Source: Kolteria novifilia
GTDB taxonomy: Bacteria; Planctomycetota; Planctomycetia; Kolteriales; Kolteriaceae
Reading direction: 5' to 3'
Length of the DNA: 64,000 nt
Assembly (NCBI GenBank): GCA_007748055.1
Contig: CP036279.1
Coordinates: forward strand, 7,006,001 to 7,070,000
The notes under the pieces were generated by a model that saw only the letters and a list, made by a program, of their open reading frames with translations, searched no databases and was not told the origin of the DNA. This document shows positions 57,200-64,000 of the stretch, in pieces (positions within the stretch are counted from its first letter, which is position 1; each line of letters starts with the position of its first letter). The position numbers and the translations under genes are program-made.

Positions 57200-57989
57200 A
57201 TGGCCGACGAAGAATCGTGCAAGTCCGACCTGAAACAGTCGTTCATCGACATCGCCAAGGATTCGGTTGAAGATTCGACCCTAAGGTCCTGGTTATTGAA
57301 CTATACGGAGAATCACTTTGACCGAATATTCTGGGACGTAAGACAAATCGAAGAGCTGCGCCCGAAATCGGTCCTCAACATCGGTGGAGCGCCCTTCATC
57401 TTCGAGCACCTATGCAACGTGCTTCTCCCCTCATCCCGATGCCTCTCCATCGATCTCGACCCGAGTAGGTTCTCCACATTTGTTGATCGTCTCGGCATCG
57501 ACGTCATCGCGGCAAATTTCGAAGCGTCCGCCCCCCCCCCTCGAAGATCAAGAGTTCGACGTCGTCGTGTTCAACCAGACGTTCGAACATTGCCGAATCA
57601 ATCTCTACGACACGCTGTACTCATTGAAGGGATACATGTCCCATTCCAGTTCGCTGATGATCACCACCCCGAACGGTCTCGCGGCGGGCAACCTGATGAG
57701 AATCCTCTTTTGTCGCCGAACGGGGCCTTCCCTCACCACGGAATGGAGAAAGCTCTCAGATATTGGCCACATGGGACACGTTCGAGAATACAGTCGCCGC
57801 GAACTCGAAGAGTTCTTCCTGTCCGCGGGACTCCACGTGCGCCGGTTCGTCTATCGTCGCCACACGAACCCACCACGAAGCCTGAAGGGATCGATTCTTA
57901 GGGCCCTTGAGCTAATACCCGCTCTTAGACGTGATATGGTGTTCTTATTGGGGAAAGACAACCATCGCTCCGAGTCCAATCCGGTATAG
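57200..57989 (+). pseudogene. SAM-dependent methyltransferase, frameshifted at a C10 run
   Basis: Two overlapping frames form one class I methyltransferase. The first (from ATG 57200) gives VLNIGGAPFIFEHLCN, the SAM-binding motif I, and IDLDPSRFSTF. The second (to 57989) continues with EFDVVVFNQTFEHCR, MITTPNGLAAGNLM and HVREYSRRELEEFF, typical of methyltransferases acting on glycan or lipid. The switch is at ten C bases, 57531-57540; nine would keep the frame (Ala-Pro-Pro-Leu-Glu). So it is a disrupted gene, a phase-variable gene, or an assembly error. No other methyltransferase or glycan gene is adjacent. Confidence 0.75.
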
Positions 57990-58212
57990 GTGCCGCACCG
58001 TTCCATCCGCCTGGTGGTGAATTCCGAACTGCTTTCAATCACTCCATCCTAAGAGCTAACCGTCTCTCCAATTCCCCGCGCGAACGTGAGGCATCGCTGC
58101 CCGGAATGAGGAGCAGCAACAACTCACCACCCGCCCGACGGGACTCTTGCCCCTCATCGTATCACACGGTCGGGCATCATCGTGGCGAAGGGAGGGACCA
58201 TCGCCGCGGGGG

Positions 58213-59370
58213 TCAGTGGCGCATCTCGTGGCGATAGCGTCCCGGGGTCGTGCCGATGCGTTCGCGGAAGAGGTTGGCGAGATGCTGCGCCGAGGCGAAG
58301 CCGGCTCGGGACGCGATGGCGGTGAGCGGAAGGTCGGTGTTGGCGAGGTCGGCCTTCACCTGGGCAAGCCGCACTTGCATGATCGCCGCGGTCGCCGACT
58401 GGCCGATCGCCGTCTGCAGGGTGCGGTCGAGCGTGCTGCGCGAGATCGAGAGGTAACCCGCGACGTGCGGCGCGTCGATCGGACGACAGGCGTGCTCGCG
58501 GATGTAGCGCAACGCGGCGGCCGCGTCGGGGGACTCCACCGCGACGATATCGGTCGACGGACGCGTGACGACCCCGCGCGGCGGTAGGTAGGTCCGGGCC
58601 GGCACGCGACCTCCCCGCATCCGCTGGGCAAGCATCGCGGCCGCTTGGTACCCGACGGCGACGGCATTCACGTCGACACTGCTCAAGGGAGGATTCGACG
58701 CCCGACAGAAGATCTCGTCGTTGTCGATCCCAAGCACGGCGACATCGTCGGGAACCCGCAACGGCAACTGTCGAGCGGCGTTCAAGACCGTGTGTGCCTG
58801 CTCATCGTCACTGGCGAGAATCCCGACCGGACGCGGAAGCCCCGCCAGCCAATCCTTTAGGTCGGTCATTTCGCGGGGGGACCAAGCCCCGTGCCTCGCC
58901 CGGCGTCTGACGGGAAACGTTGCGAACGAGATGGCGGCGTCGGCCGTACGCCGGGCCAATCGCCCGCGTCGTTGGTCGATCCAGAGACGCTTGCGACCAA
59001 CGAAGTCGCACCACGCGAGGTGCCGAAACCCGCGCTCCTGAAAGTGGTCGAACGCGGCGTCCGCGATGGAGTCGTTGTCGACCCCCACCAAGGGAATCCC
59101 GGTATCGGGGACGCTGCCGCGCACGTCGATCACCGGTAAACCGGTCGCCAGCACGGCCCTGGCCATCGTGGCCGATTCGCAGCGCACGATGATGCCGTCG
59201 CCGTCCCAACCGGTCAGCCAACGCGGAGGCGGGTCCTGAAGGTTGCGGGGCTCGAGCCGAATTGACCACGGCCCCTTCTCCGCGGCGTAGCGTGCGACGC
59301 CGTCAATGATCTGCCGCCCGTGCCCACGCGAGGTTTCAACGAGAACGGCGACACGAGCGGGGTTGATCAT
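58213..59370 (-). CDS. XylR-type transcriptional regulator (second copy)
   Basis: The 385-residue protein is built like the regulator at 28.9-30.1 kb: a LacI-like sensor (VAVLVETSRGHGRQIIDGVA to VAVLGIDNDEIFCRASNPPL) and a C-terminal AraC helix-turn-helix (LSISRSTLDRTLQTAIGQSA and LTAIASRAGFASAQHLANLF). The start is set at ATG 59370. It is divergent from the large sialidase-like/DUF1080 gene, 900 bp away, and a plausible regulator of it. The ligand is probably a sugar, which is inferred from the family. Confidence 0.88.
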   Translation of the reverse strand: MINPARVAVLVETSRGHGRQIIDGVARYAAEKGPWSIRLEPRNLQDPPPRWLTGWDGDGIIVRCESATMARAVLATGLPVIDVRGSVPDTGIPLVGVDNDSIADAAFDHFQERGFRHLAWCDFVGRKRLWIDQRRGRLARRTADAAISFATFPVRRRARHGAWSPREMTDLKDWLAGLPRPVGILASDDEQAHTVLNAARQLPLRVPDDVAVLGIDNDEIFCRASNPPLSSVDVNAVAVGYQAAAMLAQRMRGGRVPARTYLPPRGVVTRPSTDIVAVESPDAAAALRYIREHACRPIDAPHVAGYLSISRSTLDRTLQTAIGQSATAAIMQVRLAQVKADLANTDLPLTAIASRAGFASAQHLANLFRERIGTTPGRYRHEMRH

Positions 59371-59489
59371 CGTCTTCACCGGAGAGTGACCATCGACACG
59401 AATGGGGAGGGACATCGGTCGCTGATCAGGTTTCCCTTTGAGGATTGCGCAAGAGTACTCGAAAGCGGCTGCCGCCGACCCCCCTCTTT

Positions 59490-59542
59490 CTCCCCCTTGG
59501 ACAAGGGGGAGCAATAAGTGTGTCCCTTGGACAAGGGGGAGC
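59490..59542. repeat. Two copies of a CCCTTGGACAAGGGGGAGCA palindrome
   Basis: The first copy (59490-59511) has perfect 10-base arms CTCCCCCTTG and CAAGGGGGAG around GA. The second (59522-59542) keeps the CCCTTGGACAAGGG core. They are 32 bp apart. Confidence 0.75.
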
Positions 59543-59623
59543 ATCGGAGGACCCCTTCGCCAGCGAGAAGCCCAATAGGGTAGGCCTTTGCCTGCCGCCA
59601 CCTTCGCGATGGTTCCCGTTCTC

Positions 59624-59789
59624 CTAGGCTTCGTCTCAAAAGTTGATCGTCGGCCCGAGGCACAGCGAGTTGGTGGGGGACGAGGAGGTCGAAACAGGCG
59701 AATCCGTTGGATTCGTCGATGCAGACCGACAAAGTCCCGCGGCAACGTAGCCAGCCGAAGCCAGAGCCGACTTTTGAGACGGAGCCTAG
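59624..59789. mobile_element. MITE-like element with CTAG flanks
   Basis: The ends GCTTCGTCTCAAAAGTTG (59628-59645) and CGACTTTTGAGACGGAGC (59768-59785) are inverted repeats with two mismatches. CTAG stands just outside both (59624-59627 and 59786-59789), consistent with a 4-bp target duplication as in the IS5 group. The interior of about 120 bp has no gene. It is non-autonomous. Confidence 0.7.
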
Positions 59790-59846
59790 TGTCCTGATCG
59801 GCTAGTTCGCTACATGAAACCTCTTCCCTCAATCATGCGGAAGCGC

Positions 59847-59917
59847 GCCGAATCACAGGCGTTTCCCACATGCCCACGGCGAGCGTGGGCACGACACCCA
59901 AGAGTCGTTTGGGCAAT
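59847..59917. repeat. Dispersed palindromic repeat, best copy
   Basis: The core TGCCCACG-GCGAG-CGTGGGCA (59870-59890) is a perfect 8-base-arm palindrome. Roughly 70 bp match 35457-35527. Confidence 0.7.
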
Positions 59918-59970
59918 GAATGAACCAATCAGGACACTCGGAAGATCCTCAAAACCAAACTCACTCCCAG

Positions 59971-60005
59971 CCTGCCCACGCAAGCGTGCGGCATCGCACC
60001 CGAGA
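59971..60005. repeat. Dispersed palindromic repeat, shorter copy
   Basis: CCTGCCCACGCAAGCGTGCG is followed by GCATCGCACCC and GAGAG, matching the family's right flank (GCAxxxCACCC and AAGAG). Confidence 0.55.
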
Positions 60006-60269
60006 GGGACGAGACTGGCAGGAAATGGCCTGCCCTACGTCAAACTGGGCTCGCGAAGCGAACATGAGCCACCGAGCAGAGCTGCAAGTTCGCCCCGTCG
60101 CAGTCTACGGCCACATGATGAGATCACGCAAAACTTTGAAGAATGTTGGCAATGGATTCAGCGACCCGACGACTCGATAATCGCTCCTACTCGGTCAACT
60201 TCTCGCGTCGGCGATAAGACAATCCCGACGTGCTCACCGGCCGTCGAGCCTTCCCAAACGGAGTGATCC

Positions 60270-63200
60270 ATGAAACGACGCGTCGCCCTCCTTGCCTTGA
60301 TGTTTGCCCCGGCGCTGGCGAGTGCCGCCAACCCACGTTCCGAGACCGACGGCGGGCCACCCCTCTTGCCGGCCGGGTGGAACGCGACGCGGGCGGGCGA
60401 TCGGGTCATGAAGCGGCTCGTCCGCGTCTCCGCTCCGCAAGTCAAAGGAGCCCACGACGCGGAGTTCGTCTGCGTGGGAGATCGCGCCTACATCGTCGAG
60501 CACGATAACGACGTGCAGCCCGGACACGGCGCTGGGCGAAGGATGTACTGTGTCCTGACGATCGTGAACCTCAAGACGCTCGAGGTCGAACAGACGATCC
60601 CGCTGGCGAAGTCGGAACAGGCGTTCGCGAACGTGACCCTTCCCCCGGGCGCCTGCTTCGTGCCACGAATCCTACAGCTCGACGGGGAGACCCTCCGTTG
60701 CTACTTCGCCAGCGAGGACGGCAACCGCCGCCAGGCGCAAACCTGGTACCGCGACTTCGACCTGGGTTCGCGGAAGTTCGAGGAGAGCATTCACAAGGTA
60801 AAGCTCAAGACCGCCGCCGGTCTCTTCGACATGCAGCCGCGACACCTGCATGCCGACGCCGCGGCGCAAGGGTTCACGAAGCCGGAGAAAGCGTTCGGGC
60901 TCTATCTCTTCGACTCGTTCAAGACGTTCGACGGCAAGACCTACGTCGCGCTCAACAACTTTCCCGCCAAGCAGAACGCTTTGGCGGTGATGCACGACGA
61001 TCGCGCGACGGTCGAGGTGATCGGTCACTTCAACGAGCCGCGGTCGCAAGCGTTGAGCGAGGCCGCCGTGAACCGTCTGCCCGATGGCACGTGGATGGCG
61101 ATCTGCCGCAACGACAAGGGGAACTACCATTTCACCACCAGTGACGACGGTGTGACATGGACCGAGGCGAAGGAGATGCCCTTTGTGCCCAACGGCCTTA
61201 ACTCGAAGCCGACCTTCGACAAGTTCGGCGATCTCTACTATCTCGGCTGGCAGGAAGCGACCCAGATCGACGGCTGTCGGCGGAGCGTCTTCAACATCGA
61301 CGTCTCGCGCGACGGCAAGACGTGGGAACGCAAATACCGCTTCGAGACGCCCGAGTCCTTTCAGTACCCGACGTTCCACCAACACGACGGTGTCATCTGG
61401 TTAACCATCTCGCAGAGTGACCACAAGGGCTCCACCGACCGCATCATGTTCGGAAAGCTCGAGGACGCGGGGCAGTTCGAACCGCGGACACCCGCGGCCA
61501 CCACCGCGATCCAGCCCGAGAACGGCACGCCGAAGGAGGCGCCCCTTCCGACCTTCGCCGGACCGACCCCGGGAGTCAGCCGCGAGATCGCCATACCGCT
61601 CGTCGACCTCTCCGCCGACGGCCAGCGCCACGCCGTGGTCGCCGCCGGCACACCCTCGACCTACCAGGGCCACTGCGACACCGTGCTCTTGCCGGACGGG
61701 AAGACGATGTTCGCCGCCTGGTGTCTCGGTCACGCCCGCTGGATCGGTCCGCTCGCGAAGAGTACCGACGCGGGGCTGAGTTGGAGCAAGCCGCTCGACG
61801 TGCCCAAGAATTGGTCGGAGACCTCGAATACGCCCGCCCTTCACCGCCTCGTCGGGCCCGATGGCACGGCCCGACTCTTTTGCTTCGCCGATGGTCTCGA
61901 CTGGAGCCGCGGCGGCAAGCCGCCCTACCCGATGCATCAGGCCTACTCCGAGGACGACGGCGAGACATGGTCGCCGATGGACCCCAATGGGGTCGACGGA
62001 GAGGTACCGCCGAAGACGATTCTCTCTTTTGATGACGGCAAGCGGCTCGTGATGTGGAGCGATCTACCCGGCTTCGTCATTCAGAGCGAGTCGCGCGACG
62101 GCGGGCTCACATGGAGTGGCAGTCGCCGCATCCTCCGGGTGCCAAGTCGCTGGTCGCAGCCGTGCGTCATCCGCTCTCCCAATGGCCGGAAACTCGTGAT
62201 GTTACTGCGTGAGCACAGCCGCAAGTATCACTCGCTCTACTCCGTCAGTCGCGACAACGCGGTGAGCTGGACCGAGCCGAAGGAACTGCCGGCCGCGCTC
62301 ACCGGCGATCGACACGTGGCGAAACAGACCCCGGATGGGCGTCTGGTCGTGGCATTTCGCGACATGGCGATGACCAGTCCGACCTACGGGCACTACGTCG
62401 CGTGGGTGGGGCGTGTCGAGGACATCCTCGACGGGACGCCGGGCGACTACCGCGTCAAGCTCTTCCACAACGCGCTGCGCGACGACTCGACGAAGCCGGG
62501 CGAGGGGAACTTCGATTGCGGTTACTCCGATCTCGAGCTTCTCCCCAACGGCACGATCGTCGCGACGACCTACCTCAAGGTCGCGGGGGGACCCGAGAAG
62601 CATTCGGTCATGAACACTCGCTTCGCGTTGGCGGAAACCGATGCCTTGGCCAACGCGGCCGACGATGCTCCAAACGAGCGATCGGCGAAGGAGTCGGCCC
62701 AAGGTTTTGTTGCCCTCGATGACGGAAAGACCTTCGACGGCTGGGAGCACAAGGGGAATTGGGAGATCCAAGACGGCGCGTTCGTGCGGGTGCGGGGCGG
62801 CGGGCCGCTGACCTACACCAAGGCGCTGGTGCCGGATGACTTCGAACTGCGGTTCGAGTGGAAGGTGTCGAAGGGCTGTAACTCGGGGGTCTACTATCGG
62901 CCGAAGCAGTACGAGTACCAGGTCCTCGACAACGTCCACAGCCCCTACGGCGAGAACGCCCGGCAGTCGGCCGGCTCGCTCTTCTTCTGCATGGCCCCGT
63001 CGAAGGACGTGACGAAACCGTTCGGGCAATGGAACACCGGTCGGGTGAAGTGCAAGGGGACCGTCATCGAGCACTGGGTCAATGGTGAGCGGGTCTTGTC
63101 CTTCGACTACTCCGATCCGAAGTGGGCCGAGCAGGTCGAACTCCTAACGATTCGCGGCGCCGATCTCGACGCGCGTGGCGGTCGGCTTTGGCTTCAGGAC

Positions 63201-63365
63201 CACGGGCAGGATGTCTGGTTTCGGAACCTACGCCTGCGAGAGATTCCCGAGGAGGAAGCCGTCACCGCCGATCCCGACTTCGTTCCCCTGCCGGTGACGG
63301 GCGCGGCGCTTCAAAAGGAGAACGATCGTGTCAAGCGGATGCTGGAAGCCCAGAAGAAGAAGTGA
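60270..63365 (+). CDS. Secreted sialidase-like / DUF1080 fusion protein
   Basis: The 1031-residue protein has a signal peptide (VALLALMFAPALASA). Two sialidase-type beta-propeller regions follow, recognised by Asp-box motifs: SDDGVTW (about 291), SRDGKTW (347), TDAGLSW (499), EDDGETW (561), SRDGGLTW (609) and SRDNAVSW (661). Residues 813-990 form a DUF1080 domain (FVALDDGKTFDGWEHKG, KGCNSGVYYRPKQYEYQVLD), related to concanavalin-like glucanases and to 3-keto-disaccharide hydrolases. The fusion suggests a glycan-degrading enzyme outside the cytoplasm. The substrate is unknown and sialidase activity itself is not proven. It has CGGAG before its ATG and is divergent from the second XylR-like regulator. 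Confidence 0.88.
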   Translation: MKRRVALLALMFAPALASAANPRSETDGGPPLLPAGWNATRAGDRVMKRLVRVSAPQVKGAHDAEFVCVGDRAYIVEHDNDVQPGHGAGRRMYCVLTIVNLKTLEVEQTIPLAKSEQAFANVTLPPGACFVPRILQLDGETLRCYFASEDGNRRQAQTWYRDFDLGSRKFEESIHKVKLKTAAGLFDMQPRHLHADAAAQGFTKPEKAFGLYLFDSFKTFDGKTYVALNNFPAKQNALAVMHDDRATVEVIGHFNEPRSQALSEAAVNRLPDGTWMAICRNDKGNYHFTTSDDGVTWTEAKEMPFVPNGLNSKPTFDKFGDLYYLGWQEATQIDGCRRSVFNIDVSRDGKTWERKYRFETPESFQYPTFHQHDGVIWLTISQSDHKGSTDRIMFGKLEDAGQFEPRTPAATTAIQPENGTPKEAPLPTFAGPTPGVSREIAIPLVDLSADGQRHAVVAAGTPSTYQGHCDTVLLPDGKTMFAAWCLGHARWIGPLAKSTDAGLSWSKPLDVPKNWSETSNTPALHRLVGPDGTARLFCFADGLDWSRGGKPPYPMHQAYSEDDGETWSPMDPNGVDGEVPPKTILSFDDGKRLVMWSDLPGFVIQSESRDGGLTWSGSRRILRVPSRWSQPCVIRSPNGRKLVMLLREHSRKYHSLYSVSRDNAVSWTEPKELPAALTGDRHVAKQTPDGRLVVAFRDMAMTSPTYGHYVAWVGRVEDILDGTPGDYRVKLFHNALRDDSTKPGEGNFDCGYSDLELLPNGTIVATTYLKVAGGPEKHSVMNTRFALAETDALANAADDAPNERSAKESAQGFVALDDGKTFDGWEHKGNWEIQDGAFVRVRGGGPLTYTKALVPDDFELRFEWKVSKGCNSGVYYRPKQYEYQVLDNVHSPYGENARQSAGSLFFCMAPSKDVTKPFGQWNTGRVKCKGTVIEHWVNGERVLSFDYSDPKWAEQVELLTIRGADLDARGGRLWLQDHGQDVWFRNLRLREIPEEEAVTADPDFVPLPVTGAALQKENDRVKRMLEAQKKK

Positions 63366-63502
63366 TGAGGGTGTTTTGCAAAGGTGGCCCAGATTGCTCG
63401 TCAATCTGGTCATGCGAATCCGTGGACCACTTGCCGCGCGTCGGCGGGCAATCGGTGACGCAAGCGGCCCTTTGGGAAACGCCCATCATCCGGCGAACGT
63501 TC

Positions 63503-63635
63503 GTGTCATCCGAGACCTCCGGCGGCTGCGCCGCACCGGTAGCGGAGCAACCGGTGGTACCCAAGAGAATTGGTAGCGGAGCGACCGGTGCTACCCAAGA
63601 GTTGGTAGCGGAGCAACCGGTGCTACCCAAGAGAT
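63503..63635 (-). repeat. Reverse copy of array units A and B
   Basis: Read on the minus strand this shows three A units (their reverse form GGTAGCGGAGC begins at 63539, 63572 and 63604, spacing 33 and 32). They are followed by the left 30-odd bases of unit B with the TGCGGC-type hairpin and CGGATGAC. The left end of B has GGCGGC for AAGAAG, so it has diverged. Confidence 0.8.
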
Positions 63636-63657
63636 CTTGACGCGAGCCTCGCCCCAG

Positions 63658-63700
63658 CATGCCCACGGTGAGCGTGGGGGCACCCGGCATCGCACGCGAC
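63658..63700. repeat. Dispersed palindromic repeat, fifth copy
   Basis: CATGCCCACG-GTGAG-CGTGGG is followed by GGCACCCGGCATCGCAC, matching the family flanks. Confidence 0.6.
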
Positions 63701-63711
63701 ACCTGGAACAA

Positions 63712-64000
63712 TCAATCCTCGACGGGACGATTGGGTTCGTGGCGGGGACGGGGTTTCATGGAGAGAAAGTCGGCGGACTTGATTGAGGCGTTGCCGAAAC
63801 GCTTGCGAATCGCGTCGGTGGCGCTTTCGAGCTTCTTCTCTCGCTCGTGATCGTCCTCCGCGAAGAGGTCGAGCTGCCGCTGCTCGGGCTCCACAAGCCC
63901 GCCGGCCGAAACGCCGAGAAGCCTCACCGGGGGCATGCCTCGGACACGTTCGGCTTCCCAGATCTCGCTCGCCTGATTCCAAAGTTCCTGCGAAAGATCG
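63712..64000 (-). CDS. dinB: DNA polymerase IV, C-terminal end (5' part outside the window)
   Basis: The frame is open to the window edge, so only the end of this minus-strand gene is present. The sequence LWNQASEIWEAERVRG, then VRLLGVSAGGLVEPEQRQL and DLFAEDDHEREKKLESATDA, matches the little-finger domain of Y-family polymerase IV. The QRQLDLF motif is the clamp-binding signature. An IRKRFG motif and a basic tail end the protein. It makes error-prone bypass synthesis past lesions. Confidence 0.88.
   Translation of the reverse strand, partial: DLSQELWNQASEIWEAERVRGMPPVRLLGVSAGGLVEPEQRQLDLFAEDDHEREKKLESATDAIRKRFGNASIKSADFLSMKPRPRHEPNRPVED

Larger units (their letters stand above)
59371..60269. 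other. Divergent region rich in small repeats
   Basis: About 900 bp without a gene. It carries two CTCCCCCTTG-type palindromes (59490-59542), a MITE-like element (59624-59789) and two copies of the TGCCCACG repeat family (59847-59917 and 59971-60005). CGGAG upstream of 60270 is the ribosome binding site of the next gene. Confidence 0.6.
63366..63711. other. Intergenic region with reverse-oriented A/B repeats
   Basis: No gene is supported. It contains a copy of the array's A and B units in inverted orientation (63503-63635) and one TGCCCACG-family palindrome (63658-63700). Confidence 0.6.

Overview
The window looks like a chromosomal piece of a high-GC planctomycete (Planctomycetota). This rests on gene content, not on a database search. 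Pointers are a fused AroD-AroE enzyme, an orphan C1-transfer subunit (FhcC/FwdC-like), a secreted sulfatase, a sialidase-like/DUF1080 fusion, two XylR-type regulators (LacI-like sensor plus AraC helix-turn-helix), a DJ-1 family protein, FliI and FliM, and strong G/C preference at codon third positions. Several genes appear to start at TTG behind a good ribosome binding site.

Layout. 0-6 kb: end of fliI with a repeat-rich tail, converging on and overlapping comEC, then an ABC-F ATPase. 6-10.5 kb: a phosphofructokinase, a small hypothetical protein, a secreted leucine-rich-repeat protein and a BON-domain protein. 10.8-17 kb: mutL, then a compact run aroDE-aroK-prepilin peptidase-membrane protein. 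17-25.5 kb: sulfatase, folP, proA, fliM, an MlaE-like permease, thiC and cmk. 25.6-28.2 kb: two small genes, then an AT-richer stretch without convincing genes. 28-39.3 kb: DJ-1 protein, XylR-type regulator divergent from a Gfo/Idh oxidoreductase, acetate kinase divergent from phosphoketolase, a P3A proton-pump ATPase and a Crp-family regulator. 39.4-50.8 kb: a Tat-like small protein, an ArnT-type glycosyltransferase, fhcC, rpsR, greA, scpB, small membrane proteins, and a coupled pair of D-amino-acid transaminase and a hydrolase-fold protein lacking its nucleophile. 50.8-52.9 kb: a compound repeat array. 52.9-64 kb: an M30-like metalloprotease, a PilZ protein, a phosphodiesterase/lipoprotein pair, a frameshifted methyltransferase, a second XylR-type regulator, the sialidase-like/DUF1080 protein, and the end of dinB.

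How genes work together. Phosphoketolase makes acetyl phosphate, which acetate kinase turns into acetate and ATP; the two are divergent over a 185-bp intergenic region, and a proton pump and a Crp-like regulator lie just downstream. aroDE and aroK carry out three consecutive shikimate steps. The XylR-like regulators each lie divergent to a sugar-related gene.

The most unusual structure is the array at 50.82-52.90 kb. A 32/33-bp hairpin unit (A) in blocks of 1 to 6 alternates with a 218-bp unit (B) present five times. One B copy is split by a 464-bp insertion flanked by a 5-bp duplication and carrying a TIR element. A short reverse-oriented copy of A and B lies at 63.5 kb. Neither unit length is a multiple of three, so the array is very unlikely to encode a repeat protein. 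Other mobile-looking elements are a 166-bp MITE-like element with CTAG flanks at 59.6 kb and dispersed palindromes with the core TGCCCACG-5nt-CGTGGGCA.
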